A program made the position numbers and the translations under genes. A DNA stretch of 64,000 nucleotides. It comes from Siphonodentalium dalli. Lineage: Eukaryota > Mollusca > Scaphopoda > Gadilida > Siphonodentaliidae. Location: contig CP136064.1 in the NCBI GenBank assembly GCA_032622095.1, positions 38,304,426 to 38,368,425 of the forward strand, written 5' to 3'. Under the pieces are notes generated by a model. The model saw only the letters and a program-made list of their open reading frames with translations. It did not search any database and had not been told where the DNA came from. Positions 48,455 through 62,374 of this stretch are shown here, piece by piece. The number at the start of each line of letters is the position of its first letter. Positions within the stretch are counted from its first letter, which is position 1.

Positions 48455-51400
48455 ATGGTTGAGTTATCGATTTCAAGTTTACATTTAGTCATCGTTTTAT
48501 CAAGTTATTTGGACAGAGAAAAGCTTCCTAGTCAGTCCCACAATTTGGTCAGTTCTGGTGTGATATGGAAACTAGCACTAGCCAGTAGTGGTGTTGGACT
48601 GGGAACCAGTCATCTTACGGTTGAGTTATCGATTTCAAGTTTATATTTAATCATCGTTTTATCAAGTTATTTGGACAGAGAACAGCTTTCTAGTCAGTCC
48701 CACAATTTGGTCAGTTCTGGTGTGATATGAAAACTAGCACTAGCCAGTAGTGGTGTTGGACTGGGAACCAGTCATCTTATGTTTGAGTTACCAATTTGAA
48801 GTTAATATTTGTCAATCATTTTATCAATTTTGACAGAGAAAAGCTTCCTAGTCAGTCCCACTATTTAGTCAGTTCTGGTGTGATATGAAAACTAGCACTA
48901 GCCAGTAGTGGTGCTGGACTGGGAACCAGTCATCTTATGGTTGAGTTATCGATTTCAAGTTTACATTTAATCATCGTTTTATCAAGTTATTTGGACAGAG
49001 AAAAGCTTCCTAGTCAGTCCCACAATTTGGTCAGTTCTGGTGTGATATGGAAACTAGCACTAGCCAGTAGTGGTGTTGGACTGGGAACCAGTCATCTTAC
49101 AGTTGAGTTATCGATTTCAAGTTTATATTTAATCATCGTTTTATCAAGTTATTCGGACAGAGAACAGCTTTCTAGTCAGTCCCACTAATTGGTCAGTTCT
49201 GGTGTGATATGAAAACTAGCACTAGCCAGTAGTGGTGCTGGACTGGGAACCAGTCATCTTATGGTTGAGTTATCGATTTCAAGTTTACATTTAATCATCG
49301 TTTTATCAAGTTATTTGGACAGAGAAAAGCTTCCTAGTCAGTCCCACAATTTGGTCAGTTCTGGTGTGATATGGAAACGAGCACTAGTCAGTAGTGGTGT
49401 TGGACTGGGAACCAGTCATCTTACGGTTGAGTTATCGATTTCAAGTTTACATTTAATCATCGTTTTATCAAGTTATTTGGACAGAGAAAAGCTTCCTAGT
49501 CAGTCCCACAATTTGGTCAGTTCTGGTGTGATATGGAAACTAGCACTAGCCAGTAGTGGTGTTGGACTGGGAACCAGTCATCTTACGGTTGAGTTATCGA
49601 TTTCAAGTTTATATTTAATCATCGTTTTATCAAGTTATTTGGACAGAGAACAGCTTTCTAGTCAGTCCCACAATTTGGTCAGTTCTGATGTGATATGAAA
49701 ACTAGCACTAGCCAGTAGTGGTGTTGGACTGGGAACCAGTCATCTTATGTTTGAGTTACCAATTTGAAGTTAATATCTGTTCATCATTTTATCAATTTTG
49801 ACAGAGAAAAGCTTCCTAGTCAGTCCCACTATTTAGTCAGTTCTGGTGTGATATGAAAACTAGCACTAGCCAGTAGTGGTGCTGGGCTGGGAACCAGTCA
49901 TCTTATGGTTGAGTTATTGATTTCAAGTTTACATTTAATCATCGTTTTATCAAGTTATTTGGACAGAGAACAGCTTTCTAGTCAGTCCCACAATTTGGTC
50001 AGTTCTGGTGTGATATGAAAACTAGCACTAGCCAGTAGGGGTGTTGGACTGGGAACCAGTCATCTTATGTTTGAGTTACCAATTTGAAGTTAATATTTGT
50101 TCATCATTTTATCAATTTTGACAGAGAAAAGCTTCCTAGTCAGTCCCACTATTTAGTCAGTTCTGGTGTGATATGAAAACTAGCACTAGCCAGTAGTGGT
50201 GCTGGACTGGGAACCAGTCATCTTATGGTTGAGTTATCGATTTCAAGTTTACATTTAGTCATCGTTTTATCAAGTTATTTGGACAGAGAAAAGCTTCCTA
50301 GTCAGTCCCACAATTTGGTCAGTTCTGGTGTGATATGGAAACTAGCACTAGCCAGTAGTGGTGTTGGACTGGGAACCAGTCATCTTACGGTTGAGTTATC
50401 GATTTCAAGTTTATATTTAATCATCGTTTTATCAAGTTATTTGGACAGAGAACAGCTTTCTAGTCAGTCCCACAATTTGGTCAGTTCTGGTGTGATATGA
50501 AAACTAGCACTAGCCAGTAGTGGTGTTGGACTGGGAACCAGTCATCTTATGTTTGAGTTACCAATTTGAAGTTAATATTTGTCAATCATTTTATCAATTT
50601 TGACAGAGAAAAGCTTCCTAGTCAGTCCCACTATTTAGTCAGTTCTGGTGTGATATGAAAACTAGCACTAGCCAGTAGTGGTGCTGGACTGGGAACCAGT
50701 CATCTTATGGTTGAGTTATCGATTTCAAGTTTACATTTAATCATCGTTTTATCAAGTTATTTGGACAGAGAAAAGCTTCCTAGTCAGTCCCACAATTTGG
50801 TCAGTTCTGGTGTGATATGGAAACTAGCACTAGCCAGTAGTGGTGTTGGACTGGGAACCAGTCATCTTACGGTTGAGTTATCGATTTCAAGTTTATATTT
50901 AATCATCGTTTTATCAAGTTATTCGGACAGAGAACAGCTTTCTAGTCAGTCCCACTAATTGGTCAGTTCTGGTGTGATATGAAAACTAGCACTAGCCAGT
51001 AGTGGTGCTGGACTGGGAACCAGTCATCTTATGGTTGAGTTATCGATTTCAAGTTTACATTTAATCATCGTTTTATCAAGTTATTTGGACAGAGAAAAGC
51101 TTCCTAGTCAGTCCCACAATTTGGTCAGTTCTGGTGTGATATGGAAACGAGCACTAGTCAGTAGTGGTGTTGGACTGGGAACCAGTCATCTTACGGTTGA
51201 GTTATCGATTTCAAGTTTACATTTAATCATCGTTTTATCAAGTTATTTGGACAGAGAAAAGCTTCCTAGTCAGTCCCACAATTTGGTCAGTTCTGGTGTG
51301 ATATGGAAACTAGCACTAGCCAGTAGTGGTGTTGGACTGGGAACCAGTCATCTTACGGTTGAGTTATCGATTTCAAGTTTATATTTAATCATCGTTTTAT

Positions 51401-53764
51401 CAAGTTATTTGGACAGAGAACAGCTTTCTAGTCAGTCCCACAATTTGGTCAGTTCTGATGTGATATGAAAACTAGCACTAGCCAGTAGTGGTGTTGGACT
51501 GGGAACCAGTCATCTTATGTTTGAGTTACCAATTTGAAGTTAATATTTGTTCATCATTTTATCAATTTTGACAGAGAAAAGCTTCCTAGTCAGTCCCACT
51601 ATTTAGTCAGTTCTGGTGTGATATGAAAACTAGCACTAGCCAGCAGTGGTGCTGGACTGGGAACCAGTCATCTTATGGTTGAGTTATCGATTTCAAGTTT
51701 ACATTTAATCATCGTTTTATCAAGTTATTTGGACAGAGAACAGCTTTCTAGTCAGTCCCACAATTTGGTCAGTTCTGGTGTGATATGAAAACTAGCACTA
51801 GCCAGTAGTGGTGTTGGACTGGGAACCAGTCATCTTATGTTTGAGTTACCAATTTGAAGTTAATATTTGTTCATCATTTTATCAATTTTGACAGAGAAAA
51901 GCTTCCTAGTCAGTCCCACTATTTAGTCAGTTCTGGTGTGATATGAAAACTAGCACTAACCAGTAGTGGTGCTGGACTGGGAACCAGTCATCTTATGGTT
52001 GAGTTATCGATTTCAAGTTTACATTTAGTCATCGTTTTATCAAGTTATTTGGACATAGAAAAGCTTCCTAGTCAGTCCCACAATTTGGTCAGTTCTGGTG
52101 TGATATGGAAACTAGCACTAGCCAGTAGTGGTGTTGGACTGGGAACCAGTCATCTTACGGTTGAGTTATCGATTTCAAGTTTATATTTAATCATCGTTTT
52201 ATCAAGTTATTTGGACAGAGAACAGCTTTCTAGTCAGTCCCACAATTTGGTCAGTTCTGGTGTGATATGAAAACTAGCACTAGCCAGTAGTGGTGTTGGA
52301 CTGGGAACCAGTCATCTTATGTTTGAGTTACCAATTTGAAGTTAATATTTGTTCAGCATTTTTATCAATTTTGACAGAGAAAAGCTTCCTAGTCAGTCCC
52401 ACTATTTAGTCAGTTCTGGTGTGATATGAAAACTAGCACTAGCCAGTAGTGGTGTTGGACTGGGAACCAGTCATCTTACGGTTGAGTTATCGATTTCAAG
52501 TTTATATTTAATCATCGTTTTATCAAGTTATTTGGACAGAGAAAAGCTTCCTAGTCAGTCCCACAATTTGGTCAGTTCTGGTGTGATATGAAAACTAGCA
52601 CTAGCCAGTAGTGGTGTTGGACTGGGAACCAGTCATCTTATGTTTGAGTTACCAATTTGAAGTTAATATTTGTTCATCATTTTATCAATTTTGACAGAGA
52701 AAAGCTTCCTAGTCAGTCCCACTATTTAGTCAGTTCTGGTGTGATATGAAAACTAGCACTAGCCAGTAGTGGTGGTGGACTGGGAACCAGTCATCTTATG
52801 GTTGAGTTATCGATTTCAAGTTTACATTTAGTCATCGTTTTATCAAGTTATTTTGACAGAGAAAAGCTTCCTAGTCAGTCCCACAATTTGGTCAGATCTG
52901 GTGTGATATGGAAACTAGCACTAGCCAGTAGTGGTGTTGGACTGGGAACCAGTCATCTTATGGTTGAGTTATCGATTTCAAGTTTATATTTAATCATCGT
53001 TTTATCAAGTTATTTGGACAGAGAACAGCTTTCTAGTCAGTCCCACTAATTGGTCAGTTCGGTGTGATATGAAAACTAGCACTAGCCAGTAGTGGTGTTG
53101 GACTGGGAACCAGTCATCTTATGTTTGAGTTACCAATTTGAAGTTAATATCTGTTCATCATTTTATCAATTTTGACAGAGAAAAGCTTCCTAGTCAGTCC
53201 CACTATTTAGTCAGTTCTGGTGTGATATGAAAACTAGCACTAGCCAGTAGTGGTGCTGGACTGGGAACCAGTCATCTTATGGTTGAGTTATTGATTTCAA
53301 GTTTACATTTAATCATCGTTTTATCAAGTTATTTGGACAGAGAACAGCTTTCTAGTCAGTCCCACAATTTGGTCAGTTCTGGTGTGATATGAAAACTAGC
53401 ACTAGCCAGTAGTGGTGTTGGACTGGGAACCAGTCATCTTATGTTTGAGTTAACAATTTGAAGTTAATATTTGTTCATCATTTTATCAATTTTGACAGAG
53501 AAAAGCTTCCTAGTCAGTCCCACTATTTAGTCAGTTCTGGTGTGATATGAAAACTAGCACTAGCCAGTAGTGGTGCTGGACTGGGAACCAGTCATCTTAT
53601 GGTTGAGTTATCGATTTCAAGTTTACATTTAGTCATCGTTTTATCAAGTTATTTGGAAGAGAAAAGCTTCCTAGTCAGTCCCACAATTTGGTCAGTTCTG
53701 GTGTGATATGGAAACTAGCACTAGCCAGTAGTGGTGTTGGACTGGGAACCAGTCATCTTACGGT
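48455..53764 (+). repeat. 1770-bp higher-order repeat, about three copies
   Basis: Starts at 48455, 50225 and 51995; tags are TTTACATTTAGTCATCG, TTTGTCAATCATTTTATC, TTATTCGGACAG, GGAAACGAGCACTAGTCAG and GTTCTGATGTGATATG. The third copy departs from the pattern after about 52350 (TTGTTCAGCATTTTTATC), and the start of the unit recurs once more at 53599. Confidence 0.9.
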
Positions 53765-54079
53765 TGAGTTATCGATTTCAAGTTTATATTTAATCATCGT
53801 TTTATCAAGTTATTTGGACAGAGAACAGCTTTCTAGTCAGTCCCACAATTTGGTCAGTTCTGGTGTGATATGAAAACTAGCACTAGCCAGTAGTGGTGTT
53901 GGACTGGGAACCAGTCATCTTATGTTTGAGTTACCAATTTGAAGTTAATATTTGTCAATCATTTTATCAATTTTGACAGAGAAAAGCTTCCTAGTCAGTC
54001 CCACTATTTAGTCAGTTCTGGTGTGATATGAAAACTAGCACTAGCCAGTAGTGGTGCTGGACTGGGAACCAGTCATCTT

Positions 54080-57000
54080 ATGGTTGAGTTATCGATTTCA
54101 AGTTTACATTTAATCATCGTTTTATCAAGTTATTTGGACAGAGAAAAGCTTCCTAGTCAGTCCCACAATTTGGTCAGTTCTGGTGTGATATGGAAACTAG
54201 CACTAGCCAGTAGTGGTGTTGGACTGGGAACCAGTCATCTTACGGTTGAGTTATCGATTTCAAGTTTATATTTAATCATCGTTTTATCAAGTTATTCGGA
54301 CAGAGAACAGCTTTCTAGTCAGTCCCACTAATTGGTCAGTTCTGGTGTGATATGAAAACTAGCACTAGCCAGTAGTGGTGCTGGACTGGGAACCAGTCAT
54401 CTTATGGTTGAGTTATCGATTTCAAGTTTACATTTAATCATCGTTTTATCAAGTTATTTGGACAGAGAAAAGCTTCCTAGTCAGTCCCACAATTTGGTCA
54501 GTTCTGGTGTGATATGGAAACTAGCACTAGCCAGTAGTGGTGTTGGACTGGGAACCAGTCATCTTACGGTTGAGTTATCGATTTCAAGTTTATATTTAAT
54601 CATCGTTTTATCAATTATTTGGACAGAGAACAGCTTTCTAGTCAGTCCCACAATTTGGTCAGTTCTGGTGTGATATGAAAACTAGCACTAGCCAGTAGTG
54701 GTGTTGGACTGGGAACCAGTCATCTTATGTTTGAGTTACCAATTTGAAGTTAATATTTGTTCATCATTTTATCAATTTTGACAGAGAAAAGCTTCCTAGT
54801 CAGTCCCACTATTTAGTCAGTTCTGGTGTGATATGAAAACTAGCACTAGCCAGTAGTGGTGCTGGACTGGGAACCAGTCATCTTATGGTTGAGTTATCGA
54901 TTTCAAGTTTACATTTAATCATCGTTTTATCAAGTTATTTGGACAGAGAAAAGCTTCCTAGTCAGTCCCACAATTTGGTCAGTTCTGGTGTGATATGGAA
55001 ACTAGCACTAGCCAGTAGTGGTGTTGGACTGGGAACCAGTCATCTTACGGTTGAGTTATCGATTTCAAGTTTATATTTAATCATCGTTTTATCAAGTTAT
55101 TTGGACAGAGAACAGCTTTCTAGTCAGTCCCACTAATTGGTCAGTTCTGGTGTGATATGAAAACTAGCACTAGCAAGTAGTGGTGCTGGACTGGGAACCA
55201 GTCATCTTATGGTTGAGTTATCGATTTCAAGTTTACATTTAATCATCGTTTTATCAAGTTATTTGGACAGAGAAAAGCTTCCTAGTCAGTGATATGGAAA
55301 CTAGCACTAGCCAGTAGTGGTGTTTGACTGGGAACCAGTCATCTTACGGTTGAGTTATCAATTTCAAGTTTATATTTAATCATCGTTTTATCAAGTTATT
55401 TGGACAGAGAACAGCTTTCTAGTCAGTCCCACAATTTGGTCAGTTCTGGTGTGATATGAAAACTAGCACTAGCCAGTAGTGGTGTTGGACTGGGAACCAG
55501 TCATCTTATGTTTGAGTTACCAATTTGAAGTTAATATTTGTTCATCATTTGATCAATTTTGACAAAGAAAAGCTTCCTAGTCAGTCCCACTATTTAGTCA
55601 GTTCTGGTATGAAAACTAGCACTAGCTAGTAGTGGTGTTGGACTGGGAACCAGTCATCTTATGTTTGAGTTACCAATTTGAAGTTAATATTTGTCCATCA
55701 TTTTATCAATTTTGACAGAGAAAAGCTTCCTAGTCAGTCCCACTATTTAGTCAGTTCTGGTGTGATATGAAAACTAGCACTAGCCAGTAGTGGTGCTGGA
55801 CTGGGAACCAGTCATCTTATGGTTGAGTTATCGATTTCAAGTTTACATTTAATCATCGTTTTATCAAGTTATTTGGACAGAGAAAAGCTTCCTAGTCAGT
55901 CCCACAATTTGGTCAGTTCTGGTGTGATATGGAAACTAGCACTAGCCAGTAGTGGTGTTGGACTGGAAACCAGTCATCTTACGGTTGAGTTATCGATTTC
56001 AAGTTTATATTTAATCATCGTTTTATCAAGTTATTTGGACAGAGAACAGCTTTCTAGTCAGTCCCACTAATTGGTCAGTTCTGGTGTGATATGAAAACTA
56101 GCACTAGCCAGTAGTGGTGCTGGACTGGGAACCAGTCATCTTATGGTTGAGTTATCGATTTCAAGTTTACATTTAATCATCGTTTTATCAAGTTATTTTG
56201 ACAGAGAAAAGCTTCCTAGTCAGTCCCACAATTTGGTCAGTTCTGGTGTGATATGAAAACTAGCACTAGCCAGTAGTGGTGTTGGACTGGGAACCAGTCA
56301 TCTTATGTTTGAGTTACCAATTTGAAGTTAATATTTGTTCATCATTTTATCAATTTTGACAGAGAAAAGCTTCCTAGTCAGTCCCACTATTTAGTCAGTT
56401 CTGGTGTGATATGAAAACTAGCACTAGCCAGTAGTGGTGATGGACTGGGAACCAGTCATCTTATGGTTGAGTTATCAATTTCAAGTTTACATTTAATCAT
56501 CGTTTTATCAAGTTATTTGGACAGAGAAAAGCTTCCTAGTCAGTCCCACAATTTGGTCAGTTCTGGTGTGATATGGAAACTAGCACTAGCCAGTAGTGGT
56601 GTTGGACTGGGAACCAGTCATCTTACGGTTGAGTTATCGATTTCAAGTTTATATTTAATCATCGTTTTATCAATTATTTGGACAGAGAACAGCTTTCTAG
56701 TCAGTCCCACAATTTGGTCAGTTCTGGTGTGATATGAAAACTAGCACTAGCCAGTAGTGGTGTTGGACTGGGAACCAGTCATCTTATGTTTGAGTTACCA
56801 ATTTGAAGTTAATATTTGTTCATCATTTTATCAATTTTGACAGAGAAAAGCTTCCTAGTCAGTCCCACTATTTAGTCAGTTCTGGTGTGATATGAAAACT
56901 AGCACTAGCCAGTAGTGGTGCTGGACTGGGAACCAGTCATCTTATGGTTGAATTATCGATTTCAAGTTTACATTTAATCATCGTTTTATCAAGTTATTTG

Positions 57001-60000
57001 GACAGAGAAAAGCTTCCTAGTCAGTCCCACAATTTGGTCAGTTCTGGTGTGATATGGAAACTAGCACTAGCCAGTAGTGGTGTTGGACTGGGAACCAGTC
57101 ATCTTACGGTTGAGTTATCGATTTCAAGTTTATATTTAATCATCGTTTTATCAAGTTATTCGGACAGAGAACAGCTTTCTAGTCAGTCCCACTAATTGGT
57201 CAGTTCTGGTGTGATATGAAAACTAGCACTAGCCAGTAGTGGTGCTGGACTGGGAACCAGTCATCTTATGGTTGAGTTATCGATTTCAAGTTTACATTTA
57301 ATCATCGTTTTATCAAGTTATTTGGACAGAGAAAAGCTTCCTAGTCAGTCCCACAATTTGGTCAGTTCTGGTGTGATATGGAAACTAGCACTAGCCAGTA
57401 GTGGTGTTGGACTGGGAACCAGTCATCTTACGGTTGAGTTATCGATTTCAAGTTTATATTTAATCATCGTTTTATCAATTATTTGGACAGAGAACAGCTT
57501 TCTAGTCAGTCCCACAATTTGGTCAGTTCTGGTGTGATATGAAAACTAGCACTAGCCAGTAGTGGTGTTGGACTGGGAACCAGTCATCTTATGTTTGAGT
57601 TACCAATTTGAAGTTAATATTTGTTCATCATTTTATCAATTTTGACAGAGAAAAGCTTCCTAGTCAGTCCCACTATTTAGTCAGTTCTGGTGTGATATGA
57701 AAACTAGCACTAGCCAGTAGTGGTGCTGGACTGGGAACCAGTCATCTTATGGTTGAGTTATCGATTTCAAGTTTACATTTAATCATCGTTTTATCAAGTT
57801 ATTTGGACAGAGAAAAGCTTCCTAGTCAGTCCCACAATTTGGTCAGTTCTGGTGTGATATGGAAACTAGCACTAGCCAGTAGTGGTGTTGGACTGGGAAC
57901 CAGTCATCTTACGGTTGAGTTATCGATTTCAAGTTTATATTTAATCATCGTTTTATCAAGTTATTTGGACAGAGAACAGCTTTCTAGTCAGTCCCACTAA
58001 TTGGTCAGTTCTGGTGTGATATGAAAACTAGCACTAGCAAGTAGTGGTGCTGGACTGGGAACCAGTCATCTTATGGTTGAGTTATCGATTTCAAGTTTAC
58101 ATTTAATCATCGTTTTATCAAGTTATTTGGACAGAGAAAAGCTTCCTAGTCAGTGATATGGAAACTAGCACTAGCCAGTAGTGGTGTTTGACTGGGAACC
58201 AGTCATCTTACGGTTGAGTTATCAATTTCAAGTTTATATTTAATCATCGTTTTATCAAGTTATTTGGACAGAGAACAGCTTTCTAGTCAGTCCCACAATT
58301 TGGTCAGTTCTGGTGTGATATGAAAACTAGCACTAGCCAGTAGTGGTGTTGGACTGGGAACCAGTCATCTTATGTTTGAGTTACCAATTTGAAGTTAATA
58401 TTTGTTCATCATTTGATCAATTTTGACAAAGAAAAGCTTCCTAGTCAGTCCCACTATTTAGTCAGTTCTGGTATGAAAACTAGCACTAGCTAGTAGTGGT
58501 GTTGGACTGGGAACCAGTCATCTTATGTTTGAGTTACCAATTTGAAGTTAATATTTGTCCATCATTTTATCAATTTTGACAGAGAAAAGCTTCCTAGTCA
58601 GTCCCACTATTTAGTCAGTTCTGGTGTGATATGAAAACTAGCACTAGCCAGTAGTGGTGCTGGACTGGGAACCAGTCATCTTATGGTTGAGTTATCGATT
58701 TCAAGTTTACATTTAATCATCGTTTTATCAAGTTATTTGGACAGAGAAAAGCTTCCTAGTCAGTCCCACAATTTGGTCAGTTCTGGTGTGATATGGAAAC
58801 TAGCACTAGCCAGTAGTGGTGTTGGACTGGGAACCAGTCATCTTACGGTTGAGTTATCGATTTCAAGTTTATATTTAATCATCGTTTTATCAAGTTATTT
58901 GGACAGAGAACAGCTTTCTAGTCAGTCCCACTAATTGGTCAGTTCTGGTGTGATATGAAAACTAGCACTAGCCAGTAGTGGTGCTGGACTGGGAACCAGT
59001 CATCTTATGGTTGAGTTATCGATTTCAAGTTTACATTTAATCATCGTTTTATCAAGTTATTTTGACAGAGAAAAGCTTCCTAGTCAGTCCCACAATTTGG
59101 TCAGTTCTGGTGTGATATGAAAACTAGCACTAGCCAGTAGTGGTGTTGGACTGGGAACCAGTCATCTTATGTTTGAGTTACCAATTTGAAGTTAATATTT
59201 GTTCATCATTTTATCAATTTTGACAGAGAAAAGCTTCCTAGTCAGTCCCACTATTTAGTCAGTTCTGGTGTGATATGAAAACTAGCACTAGCCAGTAGTG
59301 GTGATGGACTGGGAACCAGTCATCTTATGGTTGAGTTATCAATTTCAAGTTTACATTTAATCATCGTTTTATCAAGTTATTTGGACAGAGAAAAGCTTCC
59401 TAGTCAGTCCCACAATTTGGTCAGTTCTGGTGTGATATGGAAACTAGCACTAGCCAGTAGTGGTGTTGGACTGGGAACCAGTCATCTTACGGTTGAGTTA
59501 TCGATTTCAAGTTTATATTTAATCATCGTTTTATCAATTATTTGGACAGAGAACAGCTTTCTAGTCAGTCCCACAATTTGGTCAGTTCTGGTGTGATATG
59601 AAAACTAGCACTAGCCAGTAGTGGTGTTGGACTGGGAACCAGTCATCTTATGTTTGAGTTACCAATTTGAAGTTAATATTTGTTCATCATTTTATCAATT
59701 TTGACAGAGAAAAGCTTCCTAGTCAGTCCCACTATTTAGTCAGTTCTGGTGTGATATGAAAACTAGCACTAGCCAGTAGTGGTGCTGGACTGGGAACCAG
59801 TCATCTTATGGTTGAGTTATCGATTTCAAGTTTACATTTAATCATCGTTTTATCAAGTTATTTGGACAGAGAAAAGCTTCCTAGTCAGTCCCACAATTTG
59901 GTCAGTTCTGGTGTGATATGGAAACTAGCACTAGCCAGTAGTGGTGTTGGACTGGGAACCAGTCATCTTACGGTTGAGTTATCGATTTCAAGTTTATATT

Positions 60001-62374
60001 TAATCATCGTTTTATCAAGTTATTTGGACAGAGAACAGCTTTCTAGTCAGTCCCACTAATTGGTCAGTTCTGGTGTGATATGAAAACTAGCACTAGCAAG
60101 TAGTGGTGCTGGACTGGGAACCAGTCATCTTATGGTTGAGTTATCGATTTCAAGTTTACATTTAATCATCGTTTTATCAAGTTATTTGGACAGAGAAAAG
60201 CTTCCTAGTCAGTCCCACAATTTGGTCAGTTCTGGTGTGATATGGAAACTAGCACTAGCCAGTAGTGGTGTTTGACTGGGAACCAGTCATCTTACGGTTG
60301 AGTTATCAATTTCAAGTTTATATTTAATCATCGTTTTATCAAGTTATTTGGACAGAGAACAGCTTTCTAGTCAGTCCCACAATTTGGTCAGTTCTGGTGT
60401 GATATGAAAACTAGCACTAGCCAGTAGTGGTGTTGGACTGGGAACCAGTCATCTTATGTTTGAGTTACCAATTTGAAGTTAATATTTGTTCATCATTTGA
60501 TCAATTTTGACAGAGAAAAGCTTCCTAGTCAGTCCCACTATTTAGTCAGTTCTGGTATGAAAACTAGCACTAGCTAGTAGTGGTGTTGGACTGGGAACCA
60601 GTCATCTTATGTTTGAGTTACCAATTTGAAGTTAATATTTGTCCATCATTTTATCAATTTTGACAGAGAAAAGCTTCCTAGTCAGTCCCACTATTTAGTC
60701 AGTTCTGGTGTGATATGAAAACTAGCACTAGCCAGTAGTGGTGCTGGACTGGGAACCAGTCATCTTATGGTTGAGTTATCGATTTCAAGTTTACATTTAA
60801 TCATCGTTTTATCAAGTTATTTGGACAGAGAAAAGCTTCCTAGTCAGTCCCACAATTTGGTCAGTTCTGGTGTGATATGGAAACTAGCACTAGCCAGTAG
60901 TGGTGTTGGACTGGGAACCAGTCATCTTACGGTTGAGTTATCGATTTCAAGTTTATATTTAATCATCGTTTTATCAAGTTATTTGGACAGAGAACAGCTT
61001 TCTAGTCAGTCCCACTAATTGGTCAGTTCTGGTGTGATATGAAAACTAGCACTAGCCAGTAGTGGTGCTGGACTGGGAACCAGTCATCTTATGGTTGAGT
61101 TATCGATTTCAAGTTTACATTTAATCATCGTTTTATCAAGTTATTTTGACAGAGAAAAGCTTCCTAGTCAGTCCCACAATTTGGTCAGTTCTGGTGTGAT
61201 ATGAAAACTAGCACTAGCCAGTAGTGGTGTTGGACTGGGAACCAGTCATCTTATGTTTGAGTTACCAATTTGAAGTTAATATTTGTTCATCATTTTATCA
61301 ATTTTGACAGAGAAAAGCTTCCTAGTCAGTCCCACTATTTAGTCAGTTCTGGTGTGATATGAAAACTAGCACTAGCCAGTAGTGGTGCTTGACTGGGAAC
61401 CAGTCATCTTATGGTTGAGTTATCAATTTCAAGTTTACATTTAATCATCGTTTTATCAAGTTATTTGGACAGAGAAAAGCTTCCTAGTCAGTCCCACAAT
61501 TTGGTCAGTTCTGGTGTGATATGGAAACTAGCACTAGCCAGTAGTGGTATTGGACTGGGAACCAGTCATCTTACGGTTGAGTTATCGATTTCAAGTTTAT
61601 ATTTAATCATCGTTTTATCAAGTTATTTGGACAGAGAACAGCTTTCTAGTCAGTCCCACTAATTGGTCAGTTCTGGTGTGATATGAAAACTAGCACTAGC
61701 CAGTAGTGGTGCTGGACTGGGAACCAGTCATCTTATGGTTGAGTTATCGATTTCAAGTTTACATTTAATCATCGTTTTATCAAGTTATTTGGACAGAGAA
61801 AAGCTTCCTAGTCAGTCCCACTATTTAGTCAGTTCTGGTGTGATATGAAAACTAGCACTAGCCAGTAGTGGTGCTGGACTGGGAACCAGTCATCTTATGT
61901 TTGAGTTACCAATTTGAAGTTAATATTTGTTCATCATTTGATCAATTTTGACAGAGAAAAGCTTCCTAGTCAGTCCCACTATTTAGTCAGTTCTGGTGTG
62001 ATATGAAAACTAGCACTAGCCAGTAGTGGTGCTGGACTGGGAACCAGTCATCTTATGGTTGAGTTATCGATTTCAAGTTTACATTTAATCATCGTTTTAT
62101 CAAGTTATTTTGACAAAGAAAAGCTTCCTAGTCAGTCCCACAATTTGGTCAGTTCTGGTGTGATATGAAAACTAGCACTAGCCAGTAGTGGTGTTGGACT
62201 GGGAACCAGTCATCTTATGTTTGAGTTACCAATTTGAAGTTAATATTTGTTCATCATTTTATCAATTTTGACAGAGAAAAGCTTCCTAGTCAGTCCCACT
62301 ATTTAGTCAGTTCTGGTGTGATATGAAAACTAGCACTAGCCAGTAGTGGTGCTGGACTGGGAACCAGTCATCTT
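54080..62374 (+). repeat. 2864-bp higher-order repeat, two copies plus a shortened third
   Basis: 54080-56943 repeats at 56944-59807. Both carry a 25-bp deletion (CTAGTCAGTGATATGG, 55281 and 58145) and TATCAATTATTTGG. The third copy lacks about 805 bp (the spacing is 2059 instead of 2864) and does not have the 25-bp deletion (60767 follows 59808 by 959 bp, not 934). The tag TTCTGGTATGAAAACTAGC marks all three (55604, 58468, 60552). Confidence 0.88.

Noticed and set aside
49261-49698. 145-codon open frame (and dozens of 61-91-codon relatives) starting MVELSISSLHLIIVLSSYLD
   Set aside because: It is satellite sequence. A and B monomers are 54 codons with no stop in this frame, while C monomers stop it at CAATTTGAAGTTAA. 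Frame length follows monomer order, not selection.
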